From NCBI RefSeq assembly GCF_014203125.1, contig NZ_JACHIH010000017.1, positions 1 through 64,000 of the forward strand: a DNA stretch of 64,000 nt, read 5' to 3'. The notes below the pieces were generated by a model. That model saw only the letters and a list, made by a program, of their open reading frames with translations. It made no database searches and was not told the DNA's origin. The position numbers and the translations under genes are program-made. Shown piece after piece: positions 35,489 through 45,150 of this stretch. Each line of letters starts with the position of its first letter. Positions within the stretch are counted from its first letter, which is position 1. The DNA comes from Rhodopseudomonas rhenobacensis. GTDB taxonomy: Bacteria > Pseudomonadota > Alphaproteobacteria > Rhizobiales > Xanthobacteraceae.

Positions 35489-36513
35489 CCGAGCTTGCCC
35501 ACGGCCTGCTCCAGCGCGGTCCAGCCTTGCTCGCTGAACGACTTTCTCCACTTGTCGTAGAAACCGGACTCGCGCAGCTTCTGGCGAAACGCGCCGATAT
35601 CGGGCTGGTTCATTTTAAGGCCCGCCGCTGCGAGCTTTTTCGCAACGCTCTCGTTGAACAGGGCAAGGTCCTGGCGTTGTTGCTTGGCCGCTTCATTCAT
35701 GTTGGATTCGACGACGTGCTGGAGATCCGGCGGCAGCTTCTCCCAATAAGCTGGGTTGACGCAGAACCAGAATCCGTCCCAGACGTGATTGGTGAGTGCG
35801 CAATTTTTCTGCACTTCATAGAACTTGAAGGCGTCGATGGTGGGGAGCGGGTTTTCCTCGCCGTCCACCAGCTTGGTCTGCAACGCAGCATAAGTCTCCT
35901 TGATGCTGACCGTCGTTGTCGCCGCGCCGAGATGTTCGAAGATCGAGATGATAATCGGAGACGGAGCCGTCCGGATCTTGAAGCCGGCGAGGTCGGCCGG
36001 CGTAAAAATCGGTTTGTCGCGCGAGGTGATCTGACGAAATCCGTTGTCGAGCGGAGTTGCGAAGGTCTTGATCCCGATCTTGTCCATCGATGCGCGGATG
36101 AAGGCCCCGAGGGGCCCGTCGATCGCCGGCCAGAGATCGTCGTAACTCTTGAAGGAGAAGGCCAGGCAGTGGATTCCCGCATCCGGGACGATGCTCTGCG
36201 CTAACAGTCCCGGCAGCGCGTACATCTGAATGGCACCGCTGCGCACCTGCGAGAGCATTTCCGGATCGCTGCCCAACTGGTTGTTGGGAAAGATCAGCAG
36301 GTTGACGCGGCCGCCAGTCGCTTGCTTGATCCGTTCGGCCGCCTGCTGCGCCCGAATATGTGTTGGAAAGCCTACCGGAGCGTTGTGCGCGAACCGGATG
36401 GTGAATTCCGCGGCCCGAGCCGGGCTCGTAAATATCGCCGGAGCGCTGATGGCGCCGCCGGTTGCGGCCAGGATTGAGCGGTTGAAGACGCGGCGGCTGA
36501 TCAGTTTGCCCAT
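35485..36513 (-). CDS. TRAP transporter substrate-binding protein (DctP family)
   Basis: The ATG at 36513 has GGGAG eight bases upstream and starts MGKLISRRVFNRSILAATGG, a twin-arginine-like signal, so the protein is periplasmic. The mature part opens AEFTIRFAHNAPVGFPTHIR and contains FPNNQLGSDPEMLSQVRSG and GFKIRTAPSPI, where the conserved Arg salt-bridges a carboxylate ligand in this family. The product has 342 residues. It forms a two-gene operon with the fused permease. Its own promoter should lie in the 480 bases to the right. Confidence 0.9.
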   Translation of the reverse strand: MGKLISRRVFNRSILAATGGAISAPAIFTSPARAAEFTIRFAHNAPVGFPTHIRAQQAAERIKQATGGRVNLLIFPNNQLGSDPEMLSQVRSGAIQMYALPGLLAQSIVPDAGIHCLAFSFKSYDDLWPAIDGPLGAFIRASMDKIGIKTFATPLDNGFRQITSRDKPIFTPADLAGFKIRTAPSPIIISIFEHLGAATTTVSIKETYAALQTKLVDGEENPLPTIDAFKFYEVQKNCALTNHVWDGFWFCVNPAYWEKLPPDLQHVVESNMNEAAKQQRQDLALFNESVAKKLAAAGLKMNQPDIGAFRQKLRESGFYDKWRKSFSEQGWTALEQAVGKLG

Positions 36514-36997
36514 TGTCGTGCTCCCAGAATGTTGCATTGGCTCGAAGGATTCGGCTGCTTGCGCCGATTGATCGGCGGTTCGTAGCGGCGGCTGGCGGAG
36601 GGCCTCCGTGGATCGGTTTGGCTTTTGGTCGCACCGGCCGCGTCGCCGTTTCAATCGACCGACAGGGGCGCCGGATGACCTATGCCGACGGCCCGAGCGA
36701 GACCACTGGCCCTGGACCTCGTGGATGCAGCCTGCATGCTGCGGTTTCGCAGCGCCGCTCGGCGCCCGACTGATTGTCCGCCTCTACGTCTGGGTATTTG
36801 ATGCGCGGGTTGCGATCGACGGCCGGTGCAGGCCTCTGGCCCGAAAGACGGCACGTCATGCCCGGCGGCGACGGCGGCGGACGACAACACAACGCGCCTG
36901 GGAATTCCCATGGCCTCCCCCCATATATCTTTTTATATATTCCTTGAGCTAAATACCAGCATGGGGAGATCCGCCGTGTCAACGGCTATGCAAAACG
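36514..36997. other. Non-coding region upstream of the TRAP operon
   Basis: I see no gene here. The right part holds an AT-rich stretch (CATATATCTTTTTATATATT at about 36921-36940) that could be promoter for the leftward TRAP genes or the end of the leftward LuxR-type gene. The left part is ordinary GC-rich sequence with only short shadow frames. Confidence 0.45.
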
Positions 36998-37951
36998 TCA
37001 TATGCTGGCCCCCATCAAACGCGCGGCCTGAATGCGGTTGCGGACGCCGAGCCGCTTGAACAGGGCGGAGAGGTGAAGTTTGACCGTGCCTTCCGAAATG
37101 CCGAGCTGCGCGGCGATCGCCCTGTTGTCATGACCCTGACTCACGAGCTGCAGGATCTCGCGTTGGCGCGCAGTGAGGGCGTGAACCGGATGGACCGCGC
37201 CGCCCTTGGCGCCTCCGCGTCCTTCCTCGACCAGCCTGCGTAGCGACCTCTCCAACGCCTGCAGATCCCTCAGCGCATCAGCCGCCCGTAATGATCGCGG
37301 CGGCGCCTTGTTGGACGCCGCCTTTGTATTGCCGACAAGCGCATAGACATCGCCGAGCTTGGTCAGCAATCCCTCGGCCGTGACCAGCAACTCCTGCACG
37401 TAGCCGTCATCTCTGCTTCGGGTTTGGTCGACCGCCCTGTCGATCGCCTCCATGGCAAGATAGTGCTCGGTAATATCTATCGCGATGCCGTCCCAGACCA
37501 CGGTTCCATCGGCCAGCTTCCGAGGCCGCGCGAATGACCGCACCCAGGTGATGCCTCCATCCCGATTGAGCAGGCGAACGTGCGTATCAAGCACGGTGAG
37601 CTGAGCTGCGGACGAATGAATCGCCGCGACCAACCGGCCGCGGTCATCCTGATGAACAAAGCTATGGTCGGCGGTCGCTTGCGCAAGAATTCGCTCGACG
37701 ACGCCGGCGCCCAATAACTTGGCCCAGCTTTCCGAGGCATAAGTGTAGCGCAGCCTGCCGTCGGGATAGCGCACGCGCTGGATCACGTGAATGGGACGGC
37801 TGGAACCGATCTCGTCGAAAAACGCCCGCAGGGCGGCGGGCAGGATCTTATCCGCGCTCGATCCCGACTCTTGGTTGTTTCGTCGCGCCGGGCCGCGATC
37901 AGCCGGTTTGCGCCTGGTCTTGGCCGACGATTTGGTGGGCTTGGGGGGCAT
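36998..37951 (-). CDS. PAS-domain LuxR-family transcriptional regulator
   Basis: The ATG at 37951 has GAGGAG seven bases upstream and gives 317 residues. The first 35 are basic and disordered. A PAS-like sensor fills about 50-165, with RYTYASESWAKLLG, HQDDRGRLVAAIHSS and GITWVRSFARP followed by VWDGIAIDITEH. A helical linker leads to a C-terminal LuxR/FixJ-type helix-turn-helix: LTARQREILQLVSQGHDNRA, IAAQLGISEGTVKLHLSALF. It lies between the TRAP operon and the divergent ThDP enzyme gene, so it probably controls one or both. The PAS ligand or cofactor is unknown. Confidence 0.9.
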   Translation of the reverse strand: MPPKPTKSSAKTRRKPADRGPARRNNQESGSSADKILPAALRAFFDEIGSSRPIHVIQRVRYPDGRLRYTYASESWAKLLGAGVVERILAQATADHSFVHQDDRGRLVAAIHSSAAQLTVLDTHVRLLNRDGGITWVRSFARPRKLADGTVVWDGIAIDITEHYLAMEAIDRAVDQTRSRDDGYVQELLVTAEGLLTKLGDVYALVGNTKAASNKAPPRSLRAADALRDLQALERSLRRLVEEGRGGAKGGAVHPVHALTARQREILQLVSQGHDNRAIAAQLGISEGTVKLHLSALFKRLGVRNRIQAARLMGASI

Positions 37952-38002
37952 ACGAAAGCTCCTCGCTTGGCCGCTATTGACAGAACGGCGATTTGGTTGA
38001 GA

Positions 38003-38040
38003 TATATACCTCGGTGTCTAAGTATATCAAAGGTTATATA
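38003..38040. promoter_or_regulatory. Imperfect inverted repeat between luxR-type gene and ThDP operon
   Basis: The arms TATATACCT at about 38004-38012 and AGGTTATATA at 38031-38040 face each other, with one extra base in the right arm. They lie in the 288-base divergent intergenic region. The pair could be an operator for the adjacent LuxR-type regulator. This is inference from position and symmetry only. Confidence 0.3.
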
Positions 38041-38239
38041 CCGAATGCCAGAGACTATTTGCGCCGTCGCTGGAAGAGCCCACTAGTCACTAACAGTTGG
38101 CGTCATTGCCGACCCGAATGCCCACCCGCACACGCAGGAGCACGCTCCCCCCGGCTAGCCATTGCGCAGCGCCGGCCACGATCTGAAGCTTGTTGACCAA
38201 TGCCGCTGCGTCGTCGGCACTTACATCCTGGAGATCACA

Positions 38240-40036
38240 ATGACCAAACGCTGGCCCGCAGAATTGGCCGTCAAGGCCCTCCAACAAGAGGGCGTTGATG
38301 TCATGTTTGGCATCCTGGGCGGACACATCCAATCGATCATCGACTATTCCTATCGCGCGGGCATCAAGATCATCATGACCCGTCACGAGCAGGCCGCCGT
38401 GCACGCGGCCGACGGCTACGCCAGACTGATGAAGAAGCCCGGCGTGTGCTTCGCCACCGGCGGTCCCGGCATGCTCAACATGATCACCGGCATTCATATG
38501 GCTTATGTTTCACGGACGCCGATGGTGTTTCTGTTCGGCGGGCATAAGGAACGGGAAAGCCATCGCGGCGCGGTTCAAGAGGCTTACGCCGCGGAGGTCT
38601 GTCGGAGCATTACCAAGTGGACCGTGCGGGTGACCGACCCGGCGATGGCCTCGCACTTCATTCGCAAGGCGTTCAAGGATGCTATGACGCCGCCTTACGG
38701 GCCGGTCGGCATCGAATTTCCGGTTGACACCTTCAATTTTGAACAGGTCGAGGCCTCCAGCCAGGTCGCCTATCTGCCGGGCCAATGGCTCCAAAGCCCG
38801 GCTGCCAGGGCGGCGACGGATCCGATATACGCGCAACGCGCCGTTGAGTTACTTCGCACGGCGAAGCGCCCGCTCATCATGGCTGGCGAGGGTGTGCATT
38901 GGGCGAGCGCGGCGCCGCAGCTCAAAGTTTTGGTCGAGCGGCTGCAGATCCCGTTCAATATTCGCCGTCTCGGGCGCGGCGCCATTCCCGAGGATCACCC
39001 GTTGTCGATCAGCGGCGGCGCGCGAAAGCAGGTCGTCGGCGAAGCCGATATTGTGTTGCTGCTGGGCCTCAATGTCGGATATCTCGAGAGCTTCGGCGAA
39101 TGGAAGACCAACGCCCATTTCATTCAGTTGCAAAGCTGCGCCGAAGACGTGCTGACGACGGTGCCGACCAAGCTCGAAATCGTCGCCGATCCGGGCATGG
39201 TACTGGAGCAGATGCTCGCTGCCAGCGAGACCCAGGGAGCCGTCGACGCGGACCGCGACCCCTGGACCGCGCGAACCAAGGCGTTGCAGGATGAGTTCGT
39301 CCGGCGGATGGCGGAGGAGGCATTGAAAGTATCGCAGGACGCGCCGATCCATCCGCGGTGGCTGTCCAAAGTGGTGTCGGATGTCACCACGGCCAACACC
39401 ACCCTGGTGTTCGATTCGTTCACGGCGTCGACCTTCCTCGGCGAGCACCTCCTCGCCAAGCAAGCCGCGCAGGTGCTCGACGCCGGGCTGTCCGCGGCGT
39501 TCGGACACGGCATCGGCATGGCAATCGGCGCCAAGCTGGCGCGACCGGACGATCGCGTCCTGGTGATGATGGGCGACGCCGGCGTCGGCCTCGGCGGCGG
39601 TGATATCGAAACCGCCGTCCGATACGACATTCCCGTTGTCTATTTGATCTACAACGACAGCGCGCTCGCGGCCGGGCTGGAACAGTATTGCTACGGCGAG
39701 AATTTTCGGGTGCTCGGGCCGGAGGCCTACAAGGGCTTCAGGCTGACTCAGGATGTCCGATATGACCTGATGTACGCGCCGTTGGGATGCTACGTCGAGC
39801 ATGTGGAAGATCCAGCCGATATCGCCGCGGCGTTGGAGCGGGCATTCGCCTCCGGCAAGACCGCCGTCATCAATCTGATCAGCACCCGCCATTCACGACA
39901 CCCGTTGTACGACACCGCGACGGCGCGCGAGATGTTCTGGCATCTGCCCGCCGACGAGGTCGAGGAGCCGGTGCGCAAACGACACCACGAGTTTCACTAT
40001 CCGAGATTCCACGACGGCAAGAAAATCGGCGATTGA
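38240..40036 (+). CDS. ThDP-dependent enzyme, 2-hydroxyacyl-CoA lyase/acetolactate synthase superfamily
   Basis: The ATG at 38240 with GGAG eight bases upstream gives 598 residues. The cofactor-activating Glu lies in IIMTRHEQAAVHAADGYARL. The central Rossmann domain begins near AKRPLIMAGEGVHW. The ThDP/Mg motif reads GDAGVGLGGGDIETAVRYDI and ends in LIYND. The IET..RY..PV pattern is close to oxalyl-CoA decarboxylases and 2-hydroxyacyl-CoA lyases, but the C-terminal CoA-binding basic tail of those enzymes is not evident. It is followed by an acyl-CoA ligase, which favours an acyl-CoA substrate. It may cleave a 2-hydroxy- or 2-oxoacyl compound; the exact substrate is open. Confidence 0.75.
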   Translation: MTKRWPAELAVKALQQEGVDVMFGILGGHIQSIIDYSYRAGIKIIMTRHEQAAVHAADGYARLMKKPGVCFATGGPGMLNMITGIHMAYVSRTPMVFLFGGHKERESHRGAVQEAYAAEVCRSITKWTVRVTDPAMASHFIRKAFKDAMTPPYGPVGIEFPVDTFNFEQVEASSQVAYLPGQWLQSPAARAATDPIYAQRAVELLRTAKRPLIMAGEGVHWASAAPQLKVLVERLQIPFNIRRLGRGAIPEDHPLSISGGARKQVVGEADIVLLLGLNVGYLESFGEWKTNAHFIQLQSCAEDVLTTVPTKLEIVADPGMVLEQMLAASETQGAVDADRDPWTARTKALQDEFVRRMAEEALKVSQDAPIHPRWLSKVVSDVTTANTTLVFDSFTASTFLGEHLLAKQAAQVLDAGLSAAFGHGIGMAIGAKLARPDDRVLVMMGDAGVGLGGGDIETAVRYDIPVVYLIYNDSALAAGLEQYCYGENFRVLGPEAYKGFRLTQDVRYDLMYAPLGCYVEHVEDPADIAAALERAFASGKTAVINLISTRHSRHPLYDTATAREMFWHLPADEVEEPVRKRHHEFHYPRFHDGKKIGD

Positions 40037-40155
40037 TTGGCCTGCGTGCTTCCCTCCGGGAGCATGGGGTCGACCAGAATTGCGAAGACGCGCTTGGTCA
40101 AGCCAAAACGGCGGGCGAAGCGTAATCCATGCGAATGACAGGGAGGATCTGGGCT

Positions 40156-41721
40156 ATGCGACTGGTGGATTTTTTCGATCGTGGTGTTTCGATAGACAAG
40201 GCGCGCATCTGCACCCTGGACCACGAGACAGGCCGCTCTCGCACCTTTGCCGAGGTCCAGCAGGCCTCGCACCAAATCGCAAACGGTCTGCTGGCCGCCG
40301 GCGTGATACCGGATAAAACGAAAGTCGCTGTCTGGAGTCCCAATTGCGGACGAGCGCTCGAAGCCGTGCTCGGCGTGGCGCGGGCCGGTGCAATCTGGGT
40401 CGCCGTCAACGCACGAAATTCCATCCAGGATATCGCGCATCATCTTGATAACACCGACGTTGAGATCCTGCTCTATCACGGCGATCTTGCAGCTCAATTG
40501 GAGACGCTGACGAGCGGTTGCCCCAAGCTGCGTCTATGTGTGCGGATCGACGTTGGCAGTACCGACGCTGTTTCGGTCGATGCCTGGACGTCGGCAGCCT
40601 TTCAAGCCGCGCCTGAAATTCGTGAGGATGCCAATGCGGCCGTGGTGATTTTTGGCTCGGGCGGGACGACCGGCCGACCGAAGGGCGTCGTGTTCTCGAA
40701 CCGGACGTGGGAATGCATGACGATCAGCGTGAACGTGGCGATGCCTCCGAAGAGCGATCATCCCGTTCATCTTGTCATTTCGCCGATGACACACGCCGCT
40801 GGTGGTCTGGGGATGGCCCTGCTTGCGGTTGGGGCGACACAAATTTTCATGAAGGGATTCCGTGCTGCCGACGTCTTGGCGGCGATTGAAACCTACAAGG
40901 TGACCCATCTGTTTCTGCCTCCGACTGCAATCTATGGGCTGCTGTCCGATACAGCTGTCAGGCAGCACGATTATTCTTCGTTGGAGTATTTCTTCTATGC
41001 GGCTGCGCCCATGTCGGTCGATAAGGTGCGCGACGCGCTGAGTGTGTTCGGGCCGGTAATGGTTCAGGGTTACGGACAGATGGAAGCCGGGCCGCTTATT
41101 GGGGCTTTCTTCTCCGCCTCAGAGCACTGGGATGCACTCCATCACAACCCTCAAAGGCTTGCCAGTTGCGGGCGTCCGAACATCCTTACCAAGCTGCGGA
41201 TTGTGGACGAGTCGGGCCAGCCGGTGCCAAGCGGCGAAAGAGGCGAGATCGTCATCGGCGGTGATTTTCGAATGCGCGAATATTACAACAATGAGGCCGC
41301 CACCAGGGAGACGGTGCGCGATGGCTGGGTCTATACGGGCGATATCGGCCAGATCGACGAAGATGGTTTCCTCTATATCGTCGATCGCAAGAGGGAGATG
41401 ATCATTACCGGCGGCTTCAACGTTTACCCCGGGGAAGTCGAGCAGGTCATTTCCGCGCATAAGGCTGTTCAGGACTGTGCGGTGATTGGTGTGCCCGATG
41501 AAAAATGGGGTGAAGCTGTCAAGGCCGTGGTCCAGCTTAAGCCGGGGACGCAGGCCGACAGCGCCGAAATTATCGCATTTTGCAAAGAGCGAGCTGGGAG
41601 CGTCATGGCGCCGAAGAGCGTCGAGTTTTGGGCCGAACTCCCGAGAAGCGCGGTTGGAAAAGTCCTCAGACGTGTTGTCCGCGAGCAGTTTTGGAAGGGG
41701 CGAGAGCGGTCCATCGTTTGA
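40156..41721 (+). CDS. AMP-forming acyl-CoA synthetase
   Basis: The ATG at 40156 has GGGAGG nine bases upstream; 521 residues. The adenylation motifs are present in order: the phosphate loop FGSGGTTGRPKGVVF, the aromatic-substrate-pocket region GYGQMEAGP, the AMP-binding YTGDIG, the hinge DRKREMIITGGFNVYPGEVE and the C-terminal catalytic lysine in RSAVGKVLRRV. The enzyme activates a carboxylic acid to its CoA thioester with ATP. It lies about 120 bases after the ThDP enzyme on the same strand and probably supplies that or the following enzymes. Sequence does not fix the acid; a short or branched acid would fit the TRAP importer context. Confidence 0.9.
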   Translation: MRLVDFFDRGVSIDKARICTLDHETGRSRTFAEVQQASHQIANGLLAAGVIPDKTKVAVWSPNCGRALEAVLGVARAGAIWVAVNARNSIQDIAHHLDNTDVEILLYHGDLAAQLETLTSGCPKLRLCVRIDVGSTDAVSVDAWTSAAFQAAPEIREDANAAVVIFGSGGTTGRPKGVVFSNRTWECMTISVNVAMPPKSDHPVHLVISPMTHAAGGLGMALLAVGATQIFMKGFRAADVLAAIETYKVTHLFLPPTAIYGLLSDTAVRQHDYSSLEYFFYAAAPMSVDKVRDALSVFGPVMVQGYGQMEAGPLIGAFFSASEHWDALHHNPQRLASCGRPNILTKLRIVDESGQPVPSGERGEIVIGGDFRMREYYNNEAATRETVRDGWVYTGDIGQIDEDGFLYIVDRKREMIITGGFNVYPGEVEQVISAHKAVQDCAVIGVPDEKWGEAVKAVVQLKPGTQADSAEIIAFCKERAGSVMAPKSVEFWAELPRSAVGKVLRRVVREQFWKGRERSIV

Positions 41722-42038
41722 CGGCATCTAGGCCCGTAAGACCGCCTGGCACTTAAAATCAACCTTGCAAGTTCTAGCCGTGCGCACGCCGCTGGTCTTG
41801 CAAGGGTGCGGCCTTGGTATCCTTAAAGGAGAGCTCAAAGGTCATCTCGTCAAACGAGCGCGGACGTTCCAAGCACGCCGCGTCCGACCGCTTCCATGAG
41901 AGTACCATCACGGGGGAGCGGCGGTGCGCTCCCCCAAGCTGATCGACACAAACGCCAGCCAAACACAGGACGCGAGGCGCGCGGTCGGCCGACCGGCTAT
42001 TTCGTCAGTAAATGGTCGCGTCGATGATCGCCGCCGGA
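41722..42038. other. Convergent intergenic region
   Basis: No gene is supported between the rightward ligase and the leftward SDR. It contains one strong hairpin, listed separately. A short minus-strand frame of 62 codons exists but shows no recognisable family. Confidence 0.5.
41912..41935. terminator. Strong hairpin between convergent genes
   Basis: A perfect nine-base stem, GGGGGAGCG/CGCTCCCCC, with a six-base loop lies between the ends of two convergent genes. It lacks a T-run on either side, so efficiency as an intrinsic terminator is uncertain, but its position fits a bidirectional stop. Confidence 0.5.
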
Positions 42039-42827
42039 TCAAGGCGTGATCGCGTAGCCGCCGTTGACTGGGTAGACCTGGCCGGTGATCCAGCTTGCCG
42101 CGTCCGAGCCCAGGAAAAGGATCATGTTGGCCGCGTCGTCGGGTTCACCGAGCCTGCGGATCACATAGGACTTCAGCATCTTCGTGACCGCCTCCTCGCT
42201 TGTCAGATAGCCTGCGATTCCCGGCGTGCGGATGCTGGACAGCGCCACGCAATTCGCCGTGACCCCGCCGCGACCGACCGCCTTGGCGAGCGCACGCATG
42301 AAGCCGGCGGCGGCGGCCTTGGCGCCGGAATAGACCGCCAGATGCGGTTCGCCGACGCGGCCCGCGTCCGAAATCACGGTGACGATGCGGCCGTATTTGC
42401 GCTCCATCATTCCCGGGACCACCGCCTTGCAGGCATTGAGCACGCCGAAGAAATTGGTGCCGACCCACTTCTGCCAGTCCTCGGGGCCGGTCTCCCAAAA
42501 CGGCTTGGTATCCGCCGGATCCGCGACAGGCCCGGCATTGCCGGCGTTGTTGACGAGGATGTCGATGCGACCGAATTCCGCGGTGGCGCGAGCGACCATG
42601 TCGGTCACGGCTGCGAGATCGGTGATGTCGGCTTGGACAGCGAGCGCTTTTCCGCCCATCGCCCGAATCTCCTCGGCCACCGCTTCGGCGCGATCGAGAT
42701 GGAAATCATTGACCACGACGCCACCAGCGTTGGCGGCCGCAAAATGCAGGCAGGTCTGTCGCCCGACGCCCTGACCGCCGCCTGTGATGAGCGCGATCCG
42801 CCCCTTGAGATCGAGAATGTCCGTCAT
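42039..42827 (-). CDS. Short-chain dehydrogenase/reductase (3-oxoacyl reductase-like)
   Basis: The protein has 262 residues, the family norm. The NAD(P)-binding motif is LITGGGQGVGRQ, the NNAG motif is present in DILVNNAGNAGPV, and the catalytic residues lie in the VISDAG strand and YSGAKAAAAGF (YxxxK). The Asp after the second strand (VVVNDF) suggests a preference for NAD. It is transcribed leftward and divergently from the thiolase gene. In this setting it may act on 3-hydroxyacyl-CoA in a beta-oxidation-like sequence with the thiolase and crotonases. Confidence 0.9.
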   Translation of the reverse strand: MTDILDLKGRIALITGGGQGVGRQTCLHFAAANAGGVVVNDFHLDRAEAVAEEIRAMGGKALAVQADITDLAAVTDMVARATAEFGRIDILVNNAGNAGPVADPADTKPFWETGPEDWQKWVGTNFFGVLNACKAVVPGMMERKYGRIVTVISDAGRVGEPHLAVYSGAKAAAAGFMRALAKAVGRGGVTANCVALSSIRTPGIAGYLTSEEAVTKMLKSYVIRRLGEPDDAANMILFLGSDAASWITGQVYPVNGGYAITP

Positions 42828-43082
42828 ATTGCGTTTCGTCTCCGCTGCTGCATCCCCGGAACAATCCGCCCCGGCCGCCGGGGATTTTTGCGCGCAGGCG
42901 GTGACGTGCTCACCACTCTCCCGCGCCGGCCGGAACGCTTCGCGATGCGTTTCGTCATCGCTGTATTGACTTTAAAGTACTGATGTTTGAAAACGTCGTC
43001 AATCAAGCCGAGCGCCCGTCCGCGATCCCGACAGGAGCGCTCGGACGGGCGACATCCAATGACCGGTGCAGGGAGAGCTAAA

Positions 43083-44312
43083 ATGTCAGATGACATCTAC
43101 GTAATCGGCGTCAGCATGACGCGCTTCGGCAAATTCCTCGATCGGTCGGTGAAGAGTCTGGTCGCCGAAGCCGTGACCGGCGCGCTCGCCGATGCCGGAG
43201 CCGCACTCACGGATATTGGCGCGGCCTATTATGCCAACACGACCCAGGGCATCATCGACGGCCAACTGCTGGTTCGCGGTCAGGTGGCGCTGCGTCCGCT
43301 CGGCTTTGCAACCATCCCGATCGTCAATGTCGAGAATGCGTGTGCGAGCGGAACCACGGCGCTGCAGCAGGCGATGTTCGCCCTCAAGGCCGGCATGAGC
43401 GATGTCGCCATCGCGGTCGGCGTCGAGAAGATGTACGACGCCGACAAGGTCAAATCGAACAAGGTCTTCGAAGGCGGCTGGGATGTGGCCGAGGTCGACG
43501 ATCTGATGGCCCGCCTGATGGGCATCGGCGACGGGGTGCAGGTCCCCGCGGACGCCGCCGCGGTGCCGAGCCCCTTCATGGAGCTATATGCATCGCTGAC
43601 CAGAGGCCACATGAAGGCGTTCGGAACCACACAGCGCCAGATCGCCACCGTCTCGGCGAAGAACCATCATCACTCGACGATGAACCCGCTCTCGCAATAT
43701 CAGAACGACATCACCGTCGACGAGGTGCTGCAGGCCCGCGGCATTCAGTGGCCGTTGACGCTGCCGATGTGCGCGCCGATCAGTGACGGCGCGTCGGCGG
43801 TGATCCTCTGCCGCAAGGAAGCGCTTTCCCGCTTCCCGGATGCCAGACCGATCCGTCTGCTATCCTGCGTGCTGACAAGCGGCAGCGACCGCGACTGGAC
43901 TAACTTCGAGCGTCACATGTGCCGGATCGCGGCGAACCAGGCCTATCAGCAGGCCGGCGTCGGGCCGAACGACATGTCGGTGGCCGAAGTCCACGACGCC
44001 TCGGCCTTCGCCGAGATCATCCAGACGGAAAATCTCGGCTTCTGCGAGCTTGGCCAGGGCGGCTGGATCGCCGAACGCGGCGAGACCAGTCTGGGCGGAC
44101 GGATCCCGGTCAATCCGTCGGGCGGGCTGGAATCGAAGGGCCATCCGATCGCGGCGACCGGCCTCGCACAGATTTACGAGCTGACCCAGCAGCTGCGTGG
44201 CACCGCCGGGCTTCGGCAGGTCGAGGGAGCGCGGTTCGGCATCGCCGAGAATGGCGGCGGCTTCCACGGCGTCGAGGAAGCCGCGGCCTGCGTGACGATC
44301 CTGGCGGCGTGA
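43083..44312 (+). CDS. Thiolase / SCP2-type acetyl-CoA acetyltransferase
   Basis: The ATG at 43083 with GGGAG seven bases upstream gives 409 residues. The nucleophilic Cys lies in NVENACASGTTALQQAMF. The acid-base His lies in GLESKGHPIAATGLAQIYEL, and the AEVHDASAFAEI block is the third thiolase motif. The overall pattern is that of the SCP-x/lipid-transfer thiolase branch rather than classical acetoacetyl-CoA thiolases; the usual CxG near the C-terminus is replaced by GIAENGGG. It should cleave a 3-oxoacyl-CoA. An enoyl-CoA hydratase gene follows within 46 bases, so the two form an operon. Confidence 0.9.
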   Translation: MSDDIYVIGVSMTRFGKFLDRSVKSLVAEAVTGALADAGAALTDIGAAYYANTTQGIIDGQLLVRGQVALRPLGFATIPIVNVENACASGTTALQQAMFALKAGMSDVAIAVGVEKMYDADKVKSNKVFEGGWDVAEVDDLMARLMGIGDGVQVPADAAAVPSPFMELYASLTRGHMKAFGTTQRQIATVSAKNHHHSTMNPLSQYQNDITVDEVLQARGIQWPLTLPMCAPISDGASAVILCRKEALSRFPDARPIRLLSCVLTSGSDRDWTNFERHMCRIAANQAYQQAGVGPNDMSVAEVHDASAFAEIIQTENLGFCELGQGGWIAERGETSLGGRIPVNPSGGLESKGHPIAATGLAQIYELTQQLRGTAGLRQVEGARFGIAENGGGFHGVEEAAACVTILAA

Positions 44313-44357
44313 CAAGGCAAGAGTCGGCGTGTGAACGCCCTGTCGGGGAAGAGGCTG

Positions 44358-45125
44358 ATGGACGCATTGAAATCCGACCGGGTCGTCGACGGCGTGCAAC
44401 GCATCGCCATGGCCAGGCCGCAGCTCATGAATGCGATGGATGGGGTGATGCGCCGCGAGTTCGAGGCGGCGGTGGCTGATGCCACGGCCGATCCCGAAGT
44501 GCGTGCGATCATCATCACCGGCGATGGCGCGCATTTCTCGGCGGGCGGCGATATCGCTTTCCTGCAGGGCATGAGCACGGCGCAGCTTCACGAATATCAT
44601 CGCGCGGCGCTCGGGCTGGTGCGGGTCCTCGCGCTCTGTCCCAAGCCGACGATCGCCTCGGTCCGCGGCGCCTGCGCGGGCGGCGGGTTCGGCTTTGCGC
44701 TGTGCTGCGATTATCTGGTGGCGTCGCGGACGGCCGCGTTCAGCGCCCAGTTCCTGCGCATCGGCCTCGTCCCCGACATGGGCATCGGCTATTTTCTCAC
44801 CCATCGCCTGGGCGCCCATCAGGCGCGCAAGCTGCTGCTCGACAACCGCGTGGTCAAGGCCGAGCAGGCTGCGGCGCTCGGCTTGTGCGACGCGCTGCAC
44901 GCGGACGAGGCGCTCGACGGCGAAACGCTGCTCCTCGCGCAGCAACTCGCCGCGCTGCCGCCCCGCGCCGTCCGCCAGACCAAATGGCTGATGCGCCACG
45001 CCGAAGGCAGCCTCACGCACTTTCTCGACGCCGAGATGACGGCGGCTGCCGAATGCCTCGGCAGTGAGGAATTCACCGAGGGAACACGAGCTTTCTTCGA
45101 GAAGCGCGCGCCGCGGTTTCGCTGA
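44358..45125 (+). CDS. Enoyl-CoA hydratase/isomerase family protein
   Basis: The ATG at 44358 follows GGGGAAGAGG; a GTG at 44331 would add nine residues. The crotonase fold is clear: the oxyanion-hole block HFSAGGDIAFLQG, the second block RGACAGGGFGFALCCD and the helix IGLVPDMGIGYFLTHRLG. The catalytic Glu expected of true hydratases in the second block is not obvious (FGFAL stands where a Glu-containing sequence is usual), while Asp in the VPDMG segment is kept, as in isomerases. It could be a hydratase or an isomerase. The gene follows the thiolase. Confidence 0.85.
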   Translation: MDALKSDRVVDGVQRIAMARPQLMNAMDGVMRREFEAAVADATADPEVRAIIITGDGAHFSAGGDIAFLQGMSTAQLHEYHRAALGLVRVLALCPKPTIASVRGACAGGGFGFALCCDYLVASRTAAFSAQFLRIGLVPDMGIGYFLTHRLGAHQARKLLLDNRVVKAEQAAALGLCDALHADEALDGETLLLAQQLAALPPRAVRQTKWLMRHAEGSLTHFLDAEMTAAAECLGSEEFTEGTRAFFEKRAPRFR

Positions 45126-45150
45126 TCGCCGCGGCGCGACGCGCGAGCCG

